Shown here piece after piece: positions 1 to 8,689 of a stretch of DNA of 37,109 bases. Both the position numbers and the translations under genes were made by a program. Source of the stretch: an uncultured Bacteroidales bacterium (lineage in GTDB: Bacteria > Bacteroidota > Bacteroidia > Bacteroidales > FEN-979); NCBI GenBank assembly GCA_903926565.1, contig CAIYJU010000186.1:1-37109 (forward strand), written 5' to 3'. Under the pieces are notes generated by a model. It did no database searches, was not told the DNA's origin, and was given only the letters and a program-made list of their open reading frames with translations. Position 1 is the first letter of the stretch. Each line of letters begins with the position of its first letter.

Positions 1-105
1 AAGCAGGTTTGTATCGGGATAGAATTGTTTATCACACGTATTTGTTTCTATATCCTTTAAGACTTTCAGCATCTGTTCCAGGATAATTTCACGTTGTTCG
101 GCCAT
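1..105 (-). CDS. Partial unknown protein (N-terminal 35 residues)
   Basis: An open frame begins with ATG at 105 on the minus strand and runs without a stop off the left edge, so only the first 35 residues are visible. They look helical and amphipathic (starting MAEQREIILEQMLKVLKDIE). A close match to the Bacteroidetes promoter consensus lies just upstream, which supports the start. The visible part is too short to assign a family. The gene is divergent from tatC. Confidence 0.6.
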   Translation of the reverse strand, partial: MAEQREIILEQMLKVLKDIETNTCDKQFYPDTNLL

Positions 106-121
106 GATTTATTTATTTATT

Positions 122-152
122 CAAATATACAAAGTTAAATCTTTGATGCAAA
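122..152 (-). promoter_or_regulatory. Bacteroidetes-type promoter of the leftmost gene
   Basis: On the minus strand a TTTG (149-152) is followed after 19 nt by TATATTTG (122-129). This matches the Bacteroidetes sigma-ABfr pattern TTTG-N19-TAnnTTTG. Transcription would start about 10 nt before the ATG at 105. Confidence 0.6.
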
Positions 153-177
153 CGCGGGGAGCAATTTTTTTTATCTA

Positions 178-185
178 TACCTTTG
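178..185 (+). promoter_or_regulatory. Possible -7 box of tatC
   Basis: TACCTTTG matches TAnnTTTG and lies 20 nt before the tatC ATG. No convincing -33 TTTG is seen at the expected distance, so this is a partial match. Confidence 0.35.
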
Positions 186-204
186 CTTCTGATAATATGC
201 AAGA

Positions 205-1038
205 ATGAAACGATCGAACCATGGCGAACCTGAAGAGGAGAAAGAGATGACTTTCTGGGAGCATCTGGATGAGCTGCGCGGAACGTTGTGGAGGGTACTT
301 GTAGCCATTTTAGTCACTTCAATTGTCGCATTCATATTTAAGGATGTTTTATTTGATGACATCATTCTTGCCCCGAAATCGAAAACTTTCATCACTTACA
401 GGGCTTTCTGCAAACTGGGTGAATGGTTGTCCATGCCTTCACTCTGCATCGATCCATCTCAATTTCAACTGATCAACATCAGCCTGGCCGGGCAGTTTAC
501 CTCACACATGAACATCTCTCTGGTTGCAGGGCTGATCCTGGCACTTCCTTATGCGCTCTGGGAACTGTGGAGGTTTATCAAACCGGGGTTGAGCGATCAG
601 GAGGTCAGAAGTTCACGTGGAGCGGTAACTGTCATCTCTTTCCTTTTCATCCTTGGTGTTCTTTTCAGTTACTTTATTGTTGCCCCGCTGATGATTAATT
701 TTCTTGGCGGATATGTTGTGAGTGAATCTGTTTCAAACCAGATTGCCCTGACTTCTTATGTCAGTGCCATCACCATGATGACGCTCCTGATGGGCTTGTT
801 ATTTGAACTTCCCGTGCTCATTCTTTTCCTTACAAAAATTGGTGTGATCACACCTGACTATCTGCGGAAATACAGGAAGCATGTGGTGATTGGTATTTTG
901 GTCATTGCCGGTATCATTACGCCCAGCCCCGATATGTTCAGCCAGGTGATCGTTGCAGTTCCTTTATATGCATTGTTCGAGCTAAGCCTGCTCCTTTCTT
1001 CACGGATGTTCCGGAAAAAGGAAGAATTGACTGAATAA
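205..1038 (+). CDS. tatC: Sec-independent protein translocase TatC
   Basis: TatC is the membrane receptor of the twin-arginine pathway, which exports folded proteins. The 277-residue protein carries the cytoplasmic N-terminal motif FWEHLDELR (residues 17-25), followed by about six membrane segments. The conserved FELP is present in a later helix. Between the first and second membrane segments there is a long loop (roughly residues 48-105) of about 50 residues that includes two cysteines; such an enlarged first periplasmic loop is usual in Bacteroidetes TatC as far as I recall. No tatA/tatB lies beside it in the window. The ATG is preceded by a possible -7 box. The next gene starts 76 nt downstream. 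Confidence 0.95.
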   Translation: MKRSNHGEPEEEKEMTFWEHLDELRGTLWRVLVAILVTSIVAFIFKDVLFDDIILAPKSKTFITYRAFCKLGEWLSMPSLCIDPSQFQLINISLAGQFTSHMNISLVAGLILALPYALWELWRFIKPGLSDQEVRSSRGAVTVISFLFILGVLFSYFIVAPLMINFLGGYVVSESVSNQIALTSYVSAITMMTLLMGLLFELPVLILFLTKIGVITPDYLRKYRKHVVIGILVIAGIITPSPDMFSQVIVAVPLYALFELSLLLSSRMFRKKEELTE

Positions 1039-1114
1039 TCCTGCCTGGCTTTTTCTTGTAACCAATTTTTATGGATGACGTCTAAATCTGGAATTTAGCC
1101 AAATAATCATTGCC

Positions 1115-1621
1115 ATGGAGACCAAACGACTTTACCGCAGCCTTACAGATCGCAAATTTGCCGGTGTTGCCGGCGGCCTTGCCGAGTATTTTGTGATTGA
1201 CCCCTTGCTTATCCGCCTTGCATTTGTCATCCTTGCTTTTACCGGCGGCGGATTCCTTATCTATTTTATTTTGTGGATCGTGACCCCTGAAAATCCTTTT
1301 CGGATTCAGCCGGTTGCCGGTCAACCTTACCAGAATCCGCAACAGCCAGATCAGGGTTCAACAGGATCAGCTGATTTCACTTCCGGCACCGCGCACCCTG
1401 AATCTGGTTTTACCACACCACCACCGGTTCCACAAACCAAACAACGGAACAAAGGAAGTTTGATCGGTGGCCTGGTGCTCATCACGCTGGGTGTATTATT
1501 TCTTGCTGATGAGTTGATTCCGCAGGTCAATTTCGAAGACCTCTGGCCCGTTATCCTCATCGTGATCGGTGCCGGGCTGCTTATCAATGCGGTTACAAAA
1601 AGAGACCGTCATACAAACTAA
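1115..1621 (+). CDS. PspC-domain membrane protein with LiaF-like C-terminal helices
   Basis: The first 60 or so residues (METKRLYRSLTDRKFAGVAG, then a membrane helix with a Gly-rich turn and ILWIVTPE) form a typical PspC domain. A Pro/Gln/Gly-rich linker (about residues 68-110) joins it to two hydrophobic helices of the LiaI/LiaF type (KGSLIGGLVLITLGVLFL and LWPVILIVIGAGLLI). Proteins of this sort act in envelope-stress sensing at the inner membrane. It lies 18 nt upstream of a LiaF-like gene, so the two are probably co-transcribed and may interact. The exact signal sensed cannot be read from the sequence. Confidence 0.85.
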   Translation: METKRLYRSLTDRKFAGVAGGLAEYFVIDPLLIRLAFVILAFTGGGFLIYFILWIVTPENPFRIQPVAGQPYQNPQQPDQGSTGSADFTSGTAHPESGFTTPPPVPQTKQRNKGSLIGGLVLITLGVLFLADELIPQVNFEDLWPVILIVIGAGLLINAVTKRDRHTN

Positions 1622-1639
1622 TTCTAAAAACCCTATCCA

Positions 1640-2578
1640 ATGAAATATCGTCATGTATTCTGGGCCTTTATCCTGATTGCTGTCGGGGTACTTTTTATGC
1701 TGAACAACTTTGGGGTGCTGGAATTTGGTTTCCGGACCCTGTGGAGCCTGTGGCCCCTGATCCTCATCCTTTGGGGTATCTCCATACTCCCCATTAAGGA
1801 TGTAATTAAAATCATCGCACTTGTTGCAGTCCTGGTGTTCACGGTCATCTTTTTTAACCGTATTTCTGAGCGTTCTTCATGGTTCCATTTTCGCAATTTC
1901 CAGGGGTTTAACAACCAGAACTGGGATGATGAAGAAGACAGCACTTCCACATACAACTACCAGCCACAGAACCTCAGTGTACCTTTTGACTCCACGATGG
2001 TTAAAGGTGAATTGAAACTTGAGGCTGCTGCCGGTAATTTCAACCTGGAGGGAATAACATCCGATTTTCTCTCTTTCAATAAAACAGGTGACATCGGGAA
2101 TTACTCCCTCACCACAACCAATGAAAACAACCGGAAAAACATCTCCCTTTCACTTGAAAAATCAGGAGTCAGGCACTCTGTCAATGAAAATAAAGTTGAA
2201 ATAAAGCTCAGTGATAAGCCATCATGGAATCTTGATTTCGACATCGGAGCGGCGGAGATCCTGATGGATTTGCGTGATTATAAAATCGACACGACCAATA
2301 TTGATGCCGGTGCCTCCTCCATCGATATTAAAATCGGGGACAAGAATCCGTTGACCGTTATGACCTTCAATGCGGGGGCGTCATCCATCAAGGTTGAGGT
2401 TCCAAAGGAATCGGCGTGCCAGATCAAGTCTGAATCCTTCATGATCAGCAAGGAGTTTGATGGATTTACCAAAAAGGGGGATGGAATTTACCAGACTGCC
2501 AATTTTGCCACCGGGAAGAATAAGGTCTTTCTAACCATTAAAACCGCGATATCCAAAATAGAAATTATCCGTTATTAG
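1640..2578 (+). CDS. LiaF-like / DUF5668 membrane protein with beta-rich C-terminal domain
   Basis: The N-terminal 75 residues contain about three membrane helices, the first two typical of the LiaF N-terminal region (WAFILIAVGVLFMLNNFGVL; LWSLWPLILILWGISILP). A charged, Asp/Glu/Thr-rich linker follows. The remaining 200 residues are rich in alternating beta strands, with repeats such as DIGAAEILMDL, DAGASSIDIKIG and NAGASSIKVEV, as in the adhesin-like domains at the C terminus of LiaF/VraT proteins. It pairs with the upstream PspC protein. A role in envelope stress is an inference from family. Its end overlaps the convergent hydrolase gene by 4 nt. Confidence 0.8.
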   Translation: MKYRHVFWAFILIAVGVLFMLNNFGVLEFGFRTLWSLWPLILILWGISILPIKDVIKIIALVAVLVFTVIFFNRISERSSWFHFRNFQGFNNQNWDDEEDSTSTYNYQPQNLSVPFDSTMVKGELKLEAAAGNFNLEGITSDFLSFNKTGDIGNYSLTTTNENNRKNISLSLEKSGVRHSVNENKVEIKLSDKPSWNLDFDIGAAEILMDLRDYKIDTTNIDAGASSIDIKIGDKNPLTVMTFNAGASSIKVEVPKESACQIKSESFMISKEFDGFTKKGDGIYQTANFATGKNKVFLTIKTAISKIEIIRY

Positions 2579-3345
2579 CGGTCAAGGAAATCTTTGACAA
2601 GGGTGTAGAATTCCCCGGGCGCATCTGCGTGAACCCAATGTGAAGCATTCGCAATGGTATTCATTACGGCCCCGGGGAATTTCATTTTCAGATCATCCGC
2701 ATCATCTTTCCTGATATAATCTGACATTCCCCCGCGAATAAATAAAGTTGGCCCTGCATAGCTGCCAGTAACATCCACTCCCTCAAAAATCGTCAGCAGG
2801 TTGTCATTGATCGCCCTGAGATTGAGCCGCCAGTCAAGGCTGTTCCGGTCACGCCAGTAAACATTTTTCAACAGGAATTGCCTTATTTTAGGACTTTTAA
2901 CCGATACTGACAGCTGTTTTTCAACATCACTTCTTGACCTGGCAACATTGAAATCGACGGCCATCATGGCGTTGAGCAGTTGCTGATGTTCACGGTTGGG
3001 GGGGGATTTGCGCAGAGAAATGTCAACAACCACAAGCTTTTTAACAATTTCAGGGTGGTGAAGCGATAAAAACATCGCTGTTTTGCCTCCCAGCGAATGA
3101 CCGATCAGATAAATATCTTCAAGGTGGTTGTCTTCGAGCATTCCGATCACGTCATCCTCCATGGATGGAAAGTCAAACACCTTGCTGTGCGGGGACAATC
3201 CATGGTTCCGCAAGTCGGGAATGAAAACCTGGTAATGCTCTCCCAGCTGTTTTGCGAAGGTGACCCAGTTGTCTGAAAGGCCAAACAAGCCATGCAGGAT
3301 GATGACGGGTTTACCTGCTCCGAACCGACGAAAAAACAACTTCAT
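2575..3345 (-). CDS. Alpha/beta-hydrolase (YbfF-like esterase)
   Basis: This is a 256-residue single-domain alpha/beta hydrolase. It has the oxyanion motif LHGLFG near residue 18, the nucleophile elbow GHSLGGK with Ser84, and the C-terminal catalytic histidine in ASHWVHADAP. The lengths and the LRNHGLSPHS segment resemble the YbfF family of short-acyl esterases. The natural substrate is unknown. The protein has no signal peptide and is probably cytoplasmic. It is transcribed alone on the minus strand, convergent with the LiaF-like gene. Confidence 0.88.
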   Translation of the reverse strand: MKLFFRRFGAGKPVIILHGLFGLSDNWVTFAKQLGEHYQVFIPDLRNHGLSPHSKVFDFPSMEDDVIGMLEDNHLEDIYLIGHSLGGKTAMFLSLHHPEIVKKLVVVDISLRKSPPNREHQQLLNAMMAVDFNVARSRSDVEKQLSVSVKSPKIRQFLLKNVYWRDRNSLDWRLNLRAINDNLLTIFEGVDVTGSYAGPTLFIRGGMSDYIRKDDADDLKMKFPGAVMNTIANASHWVHADAPGEFYTLVKDFLDR

Positions 3346-3398
3346 TCAGGGGTGATTTATTAACATAATTTTGTTGAAAAATAATCGTTTGTCAGTGT

Positions 3399-3430
3399 CA
3401 AAAGTACATAAATTTGCCTCCTATTTGCAA
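3399..3430 (-). promoter_or_regulatory. Probable promoter of the hydrolase gene
   Basis: Minus-strand TACTTTTG (3399-3406) fits TAnnTTTG. A TTG lies 21 nt upstream (3428-3430). The -7 box is about 54 nt before the start codon. Confidence 0.45.
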
Positions 3431-3556
3431 CTGAAATTGCAATGAATGTGATGATCTCTGAAATGACATATAATAAATTGATTTATAAACAATTAAACAT
3501 TTATCATACAGGTAGAGGGCATCATTAATTTTCACCTCCAAACCGAGAAAAGTAAA

Positions 3557-4828
3557 ATGGAAAAGAACCCATCAGAAAAACTGGTTTTCCCCCCAATAGA
3601 AATATCAGAAGAAGAAGAACCCCCAAGTCAGCCTACCTTCATCGATGAAGCCTCAATTTTAGACGAATATTTAAAATCCCGTGTCGATCGCGATAAGACC
3701 GCGATCAGTGACCGGTCGTTGTCATTTTTGCAAACTTATTTTCCCGAGGCTACGATCAAGGACTGGAACAGCTGGCATTGGCAAATCAAGAACAGTGCGA
3801 GGTCCATTGACCAACTCTCCAGGTATATCAGGCTTTCAGACAATGAAGTCAAACCAGATGGCCCCAACAGCCAATCCCTTCCGTTGCGGATTTCACCATA
3901 TTATATAAGCCTCCTTGATCCGGATAACCCTGAACAGGCATTGCGTAAAAGTGTGGTTCCGGTATTTGATGAGTTCCTGCTGCATTCCGGGGAGGCTTCC
4001 GACCCGCTGATGGAAGAGCATGACAGCCCGGTGCCCAACATCGTTCACCGTTACCCTGACAGGGTGTTGTTCCTGGTAACAGGATTCTGCTCAACCTATT
4101 GCCGTTACTGCACAAGGACCCGGATGGTTGCCAAGAACAAATGCCATATCGGTGTTAAATCCTGGGAAGCCGGCTTAAATTACATTGAGCAGCATACCGA
4201 GGTGCGTGATGTGCTCATCTCAGGCGGCGACCCGCTCACCATGCCCGATCTGCATGTCGAATACCTGCTTTCGCGGCTGAGAAGCATTCCCCATGTCGAA
4301 ATCATCCGCATCGGAACAAAGGTTCCTGCGGTTCTGCCGCAGCGCATCACCCGTCCGCTGGTAAGCATGCTGAAAAAGTACCACCCACTCTTCATGAGCA
4401 TTCATTTTACCCATGCCGATGAAATTACTTTAGAGGTAAAGGAGGCTTGTGAACGGCTTGCCAATGCGGGCATCCCGTTGGGTAGCCAGACGGTGCTGCT
4501 GAAAGGGATCAACGATGATGTGCAGGTGATGAAAAACCTGATGCATGCGCTGTTGAAAATCAGGGTGCGTCCGTATTACCTGTATCAGTGTGATCCGGTG
4601 GTTGGGTCGGGGCATTTCCGCACGACCATTGAAAAAGGGCTGGAAGTGATCCGGGGTTTGCGTGGACATACCAGCGGGTATGCGGTTCCGACGTATGTGG
4701 TTGATGCTCCCGGCGGTGGCGGCAAGATCCCTTTGCTGCCCGATTATTTTGTCGGGAGGGAAGACAATTACGTATTATTGAAAAATTACGAAGAGAAAGT
4801 CTTCCGGTATCCCGATTTTACCCAGTAG
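3557..4828 (+). CDS. kamA: KamA-family radical SAM aminomutase (lysine 2,3-aminomutase-like)
   Basis: This is a 423-residue radical SAM, PLP-dependent aminomutase. The 4Fe-4S motif CSTYCRYC uses C178, C182 and C185, GGDPL follows near 223, and the PLP lysine is K390 in DAPGGGGK. The two aspartates that hold the side-chain amine of lysine in Clostridium KamA (D293 and D330) have counterparts here, D346 and D383, with the same 37-residue spacing and the same 7-residue distance to the PLP lysine. From published work on glutamate 2,3-aminomutase, those positions are changed in that enzyme, so lysine or a similar basic amino acid is the better guess. It heads a tight cluster with two ATP-grasp ligases, the first only 3 nt away. 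Confidence 0.9.
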   Translation: MEKNPSEKLVFPPIEISEEEEPPSQPTFIDEASILDEYLKSRVDRDKTAISDRSLSFLQTYFPEATIKDWNSWHWQIKNSARSIDQLSRYIRLSDNEVKPDGPNSQSLPLRISPYYISLLDPDNPEQALRKSVVPVFDEFLLHSGEASDPLMEEHDSPVPNIVHRYPDRVLFLVTGFCSTYCRYCTRTRMVAKNKCHIGVKSWEAGLNYIEQHTEVRDVLISGGDPLTMPDLHVEYLLSRLRSIPHVEIIRIGTKVPAVLPQRITRPLVSMLKKYHPLFMSIHFTHADEITLEVKEACERLANAGIPLGSQTVLLKGINDDVQVMKNLMHALLKIRVRPYYLYQCDPVVGSGHFRTTIEKGLEVIRGLRGHTSGYAVPTYVVDAPGGGGKIPLLPDYFVGREDNYVLLKNYEEKVFRYPDFTQ

Positions 4829-4831
4829 CTT

Positions 4832-5812
4832 ATGATCATAGGATTAACGTACGATTTGCGGTCAGACTACCGGAAAGAAGGTTACAGCGAAGAGGAGACA
4901 GCAGAATTTGACCGGGAAAGTACCATTGAAGCCATCGAGCTGACCTTGCAGCAGCTCGGATACCAGACCGACCGGATCGGCCATGTGCGCCATCTGTTAC
5001 AACGTCTTTCTGTGGGTGACCGCTGGGACATGGTGTTCAACATCTGCGAAGGCATGCATGGCATCGGGCGTGAGGCCCAGGTTCCGGCGGTGCTCGATAT
5101 TTACCAGATCCCATATACCTTTTCAGATCCGCTGGTTCTTTCACTGACCCTGCACAAGGGGATGACCAAACGGGTGGTGAGGGATTATGGAATCCCGACT
5201 CCCGGCTTTGTGATCATCGAACGGATGGAGGATTGTGCATCTGTTGACCTGCAATATCCATTGTTTGTAAAGCCAAATGCGGAGGGCACCGGGAAAGGGA
5301 TCAATTCGTTATCGAAAGTCAATACCCGGGAAGAACTGGAAATCATCTGCAGGGATCTGCTGATGCGCTATCCGACAGGGTTGCTGGTCGAAGAGTTTCT
5401 CCCCGGCCGTGAATTTACCGTCGGTATCCTTGGCACCGGACATGAAGGCTATTCGATTGGCATCATGGAGATTGTATATAAAAAGGATGATGCAAAAAGT
5501 ATCTATTCCTACGAAACCAAATCAGATTACCTGAAAGCCGTTGAATATAAAATTCCTGATACAGAAATTGCAGAAAAATGCATTGCACTAGCCTTAGAAA
5601 CATGGAAAGTGCTGGGCTGCAGGGATGGGGGAAGGGTTGATATCCGGGTTGACAGGTTCGGAACACCGAACTTCATCGAGGTAAATCCGCTGGCCGGTCT
5701 CGACAAGGTTCATTCAGATCTGCCTATTCTTGCTTACATGCATGGATATGATTTTGAGCGGATCATCGCGGAGATCATGCATTCAGCCCGAAAAAGAGCC
5801 GGACTTTTATAA
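4832..5812 (+). CDS. ATP-grasp ligase, D-Ala-D-Ala ligase-like (first copy)
   Basis: The 326-residue protein resembles the Ddl family. An early FNICEGMHGIGREAQVPAVLD segment parallels the Ddl substrate loop, an ATP-binding lysine sits in LFVKPNAEGTGKG (K147), EEFLPGREFTVG follows, and the metal-binding end reads FIEVNPLAGL. It begins 3 nt after the aminomutase stop and is followed 15 nt later by a second ligase. Since true cell-wall Ddl genes sit with mur genes and this one does not, it more likely joins amino acids in a dedicated pathway, possibly the beta-amino acid made by the aminomutase. That substrate is inferred. Confidence 0.85.
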   Translation: MIIGLTYDLRSDYRKEGYSEEETAEFDRESTIEAIELTLQQLGYQTDRIGHVRHLLQRLSVGDRWDMVFNICEGMHGIGREAQVPAVLDIYQIPYTFSDPLVLSLTLHKGMTKRVVRDYGIPTPGFVIIERMEDCASVDLQYPLFVKPNAEGTGKGINSLSKVNTREELEIICRDLLMRYPTGLLVEEFLPGREFTVGILGTGHEGYSIGIMEIVYKKDDAKSIYSYETKSDYLKAVEYKIPDTEIAEKCIALALETWKVLGCRDGGRVDIRVDRFGTPNFIEVNPLAGLDKVHSDLPILAYMHGYDFERIIAEIMHSARKRAGLL

Positions 5813-5827
5813 AACAAATTCCCGAAG

Positions 5828-6799
5828 ATGAAAAAAACCGTCCTGATCCTTTATAATAAATTATCAAAGACTCCCAAGGATGATGAGGCAGATGTGATTG
5901 AGCAGGTGAACCTGGTTACCGCTGCCCTTCAGAATCTGAAATATGAGGTTAAGTATCTCCAGATCGATCTGAATTTAAAAACGGCCATCAGCCAGCTTAA
6001 GAAAATCAACCCGGATATTGTCTTTAACCTGGCCGAAACCATCGGGAACAAAGGAGAATTCACCTTCCTGGCGAATTCGGTGTTGAATTTTATACGGATC
6101 CCATATACCGGATCTCCACTGGTTCCAATGTTTCAGTGTTCCAACAAGTATATTGCAAAGAAGGAGTTGAATGCCATTGGCGTGAATACTCCGGCGGGGT
6201 TTACACTTCAGGAAACCCAAAAGCTTCATCCGGAGAAAAAGTACATCCTCAAGCCGACCTGGGAGGAGGGATCGCTTGAACTGGATGAAGATTGTGTATT
6301 TATGGGATCGGATACCATGTTTATCTCCGGGATTCTCAAGAAAAGCCCGCAACACTATTTTATTGAGGAGTTTATCGAAGGGCGGGAGTTTAACATCTCC
6401 ATTTTATATGGTGCCGACGGACCTGAAGTGCTGCCATTGGCGGAGATGACCTTTCACGATTATCCGGCCGGAAAGCCGAAGATGATGGGCTATAAGTCGA
6501 AATGGGATGATAAATCTTTTGAGTATTCCCATACCCGGAGGACTTTCAGGCTGGGTAAAGAGGATGGACCACTGAAAGACGAATTGATCGCAATCTGCAA
6601 AAAAGTCTGGAATGAGATGGGGCTGAAAGGATATGTAAGGATTGATTTCCGGGTTACTCCAAACCAGGTGCCGCTGGTCATTGATATCAATTTAAATCCT
6701 TGTCTTTCTGAATCGGGCGGGTTTATGGCGGCTTCCAAGAAGAAGGGGCTCACCTTTGAGGCGGTTGTGGAGCGGATATTGGAGGATGCAATGAGATAG
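5828..6799 (+). CDS. ATP-grasp ligase, D-Ala-D-Ala ligase-like (second copy)
   Basis: This 323-residue ATP-grasp protein is clearly diverged from its upstream neighbour. It has FNLAETIGNKGEFTFLANSV at the substrate loop, YILKPTWEEGSLELDEDCV in the nucleotide site, EEFIEGREFNISILYG, and VIDINLNPCLSESGG at the metal-binding end. The adenine-loop glycines are reduced compared with the first copy, so specificity probably differs. Two non-identical ligases behind one aminomutase suggest sequential amide or peptide bond formation. The gene ends exactly where an 18-bp tandem repeat begins. Confidence 0.83.
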   Translation: MKKTVLILYNKLSKTPKDDEADVIEQVNLVTAALQNLKYEVKYLQIDLNLKTAISQLKKINPDIVFNLAETIGNKGEFTFLANSVLNFIRIPYTGSPLVPMFQCSNKYIAKKELNAIGVNTPAGFTLQETQKLHPEKKYILKPTWEEGSLELDEDCVFMGSDTMFISGILKKSPQHYFIEEFIEGREFNISILYGADGPEVLPLAEMTFHDYPAGKPKMMGYKSKWDDKSFEYSHTRRTFRLGKEDGPLKDELIAICKKVWNEMGLKGYVRIDFRVTPNQVPLVIDINLNPCLSESGGFMAASKKKGLTFEAVVERILEDAMR

Positions 6800-6905
6800 A
6801 CCCCGTCAGGGTGGTGGACCCCGTCAGGGTGATGGACCCCGTCAGGGTGTTGGACCCCGTCAGGGTGATGGACCCCGTCAGGGTGATGGACCCCGTCAGG
6901 GTGGA
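6799..6905. repeat. Six tandem 18-bp repeats
   Basis: The unit GACCCCGTCAGGGTGATG is repeated six times from 6799 (unit starts 6799, 6817, 6835, 6853, 6871, 6889). Only the last few bases vary. Each unit holds ACCC and GGGT arms around CGTCA, so each can form a small hairpin. The last base of the upstream stop codon is the first base of the array. It fills the gap between the second ligase and the acetyltransferase. Confidence 0.9.
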
Positions 6906-6925
6906 ATATTACTAAAACCAAAACT

Positions 6926-7402
6926 ATGATCACTTTTCGTGCAGATGTGCGTTCCACGGATGTGGAAATTGTCAGGGATATCATTATTTCCTCGGGATTC
7001 TTTTACGATTTTGAAGTTCCGGTGGCCGTTGAACTGGTACAGGACCGGCTTGACCTTGGCGATCAGAGCGATTACCATTTCCTGTTCGCAGAGGTGGATG
7101 GGAAAACGGTTTCCTATAGCTGTTTTGGCCCGGTTGCGGCAACTGAAGGGAGTTTTGACCTCTACTGGATTGCAACCCACAACGATTACCGCGGCCAGGG
7201 CATTGGAAATCTTCTCATCGGGGAGACCCACCGTGTTATTAAGGAGATGGGAGGCCGCATCGTGATCGCTGAAACGTCAACTCTCGAGAAATATACGCCA
7301 ACCCGCCATTTCTACGATCGGATCGGCTATACGAAAGAGGCCCAGATCAATGATTTCTATAAGGAAGGAGATGGCAAGGTTTTTTTTGTAAAGCGCCTGT
7401 AG
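6926..7402 (+). CDS. GNAT-family N-acetyltransferase
   Basis: This 158-residue protein has the GNAT fold, with the acetyl-CoA motif DYRGQGIGNLLIGETH near residue 92 and a downstream HFYDRIGY segment typical of motif B. Its position behind a KamA-type aminomutase recalls the ablA-ablB pair that makes N-epsilon-acetyl-beta-lysine. However, AblB is considerably longer, so equivalence is only a hypothesis. It starts 20 nt after the tandem repeats and may be co-transcribed with the ligases. Substrate unknown. Confidence 0.82.
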   Translation: MITFRADVRSTDVEIVRDIIISSGFFYDFEVPVAVELVQDRLDLGDQSDYHFLFAEVDGKTVSYSCFGPVAATEGSFDLYWIATHNDYRGQGIGNLLIGETHRVIKEMGGRIVIAETSTLEKYTPTRHFYDRIGYTKEAQINDFYKEGDGKVFFVKRL

Positions 7403-7405
7403 GAA

Positions 7406-7419
7406 AGCAGCGTGCTGCT
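7406..7419. terminator. Short hairpin between convergent genes
   Basis: AGCAGC and GCTGCT flank a 2-nt loop between the convergent acetyltransferase and binding-protein genes. There is no strong T tract on either side, so terminator function is uncertain. Confidence 0.25.
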
Positions 7420-7426
7420 AAATAAT

Positions 7427-8677
7427 TTATTCGATCAGTCTTGTCAGTGTGCCATACAGCGAATTATACCTGGCAACCCTTTTCCATCCATATCCGGCGG
7501 AGTCATTTTTTACCGCCCAGAAATCATAATTTCCAATCGCCCTGTCCCCGTTTTCATCCAGTTGCGTGTTCCCTGATGCGCCGAAATAGTTTCCGGCTTC
7601 ATGGATGAAAACACTTTTTAACATGTTAATCGAAGGGTCTTTACCTGAGTCCTGATACGTTTTTACCAAAACCCAAAGCGCATCATAAGCAGTGTAAGAA
7701 TACACATCAGGAATCCGGCTTACCTGGCTTTTTATCCTCTCCTGCAACGGCAACCACTTGTTTTTTGCTGCATCGTCCAGCCCGAACAGCGGACAAGGTA
7801 CCCCATGTGTATAGGAAAAGAGTGTTGCACTGGTATCACTCAAAAGGGAAGCATTCAATGCAAATGCCGAACCACCGTACCAGTAAACATTGTTGAGATG
7901 TTCGTGTTTTTTTGCCTCAGCCAGAATGCTGGTGCCCTCAGAAAAGGAGAGCATGTAAACGGCAACTTCGTTGGGATTGTGATGGGACAGCTCAGCCGCA
8001 ACGATTGTGTCAAGGTTGTCCAGGACCGCCTCAAAACCAGTTGTTCCCGGTGCAAATTTAACGGATGGCTGAACCACGCCACCACTTTTGGTAAAATCAC
8101 CACTGGTGGCTGCTACCAGGTCTTTCCCCCATAAGTCATCACGAATCAGGGGAATAATGACCTTGATCTTGTCTTCGGTCAGCATCTTGCTCATGGCCTT
8201 TCCCTGGATCACATCCGATGAGACAAACCGGAAGATGTTGTCGCCGGGAATGGCAAGTGATACTGCAACACTCGACGGACTTAGAATCAACATGCCATGG
8301 CTGTCGGCGAAACTTTTAATGTGAGCGAGTTCAGCACTGCTGTAAGGACCGACTACCAGGCGGATTCCCTTGTGGTAAAAACCCCTGAGCTGATTGAGGG
8401 CTTCTGCAGTATCTGTCCGGGTATCTGCAATATCCAGGACGAGCTGTTCTTTAATCCCGGCAGTTGCAAAATAGGCGTTGATATCATCCCTTGCAAGTCC
8501 GAGGGATACGGCCATTGACTGACCTGAGGAATACCCTGTTCCCGTTAGCGGGAGGAGGGCCCCGATTACAATCGTTTCATCTGCGGAAACAGGCACATAA
8601 GCAGGCTCCTGCTTCCTGCAACCAAAATTCCCTAAAATAAAAAGGAACAGGATAAGTAAGAACTGACTTTTTTTCAT
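7427..8677 (-). CDS. LIVBP-type substrate-binding lipoprotein (Peripla_BP_6)
   Basis: The 416-residue protein starts with a signal peptide ending in FGC (lipobox-like, Cys20), so it is probably lipid-anchored in the envelope. It continues with the branched-chain amino-acid-binding fold (IVIGALLPLTGTGYSSGQSMAVSLGLA, then VVGPYSSAE and the later YTAYDALWVLVK). No ABC permease or ATPase genes accompany it. Instead it is the last gene of a signalling operon, 12 nt after the receiver-phosphatase gene. A sensory rather than transport role is therefore plausible. The ligand cannot be predicted. Confidence 0.85.
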   Translation of the reverse strand: MKKSQFLLILFLFILGNFGCRKQEPAYVPVSADETIVIGALLPLTGTGYSSGQSMAVSLGLARDDINAYFATAGIKEQLVLDIADTRTDTAEALNQLRGFYHKGIRLVVGPYSSAELAHIKSFADSHGMLILSPSSVAVSLAIPGDNIFRFVSSDVIQGKAMSKMLTEDKIKVIIPLIRDDLWGKDLVAATSGDFTKSGGVVQPSVKFAPGTTGFEAVLDNLDTIVAAELSHHNPNEVAVYMLSFSEGTSILAEAKKHEHLNNVYWYGGSAFALNASLLSDTSATLFSYTHGVPCPLFGLDDAAKNKWLPLQERIKSQVSRIPDVYSYTAYDALWVLVKTYQDSGKDPSINMLKSVFIHEAGNYFGASGNTQLDENGDRAIGNYDFWAVKNDSAGYGWKRVARYNSLYGTLTRLIE

Positions 8678-8689
8678 ACTATGTGGTTT

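Noticed and set aside
6490..6984. Minus-strand 164-residue frame with HPDGV repeats
   Set aside because: It is produced by the 18-bp DNA repeat and overlaps the second ligase on the other strand; no homologous protein is recognised.
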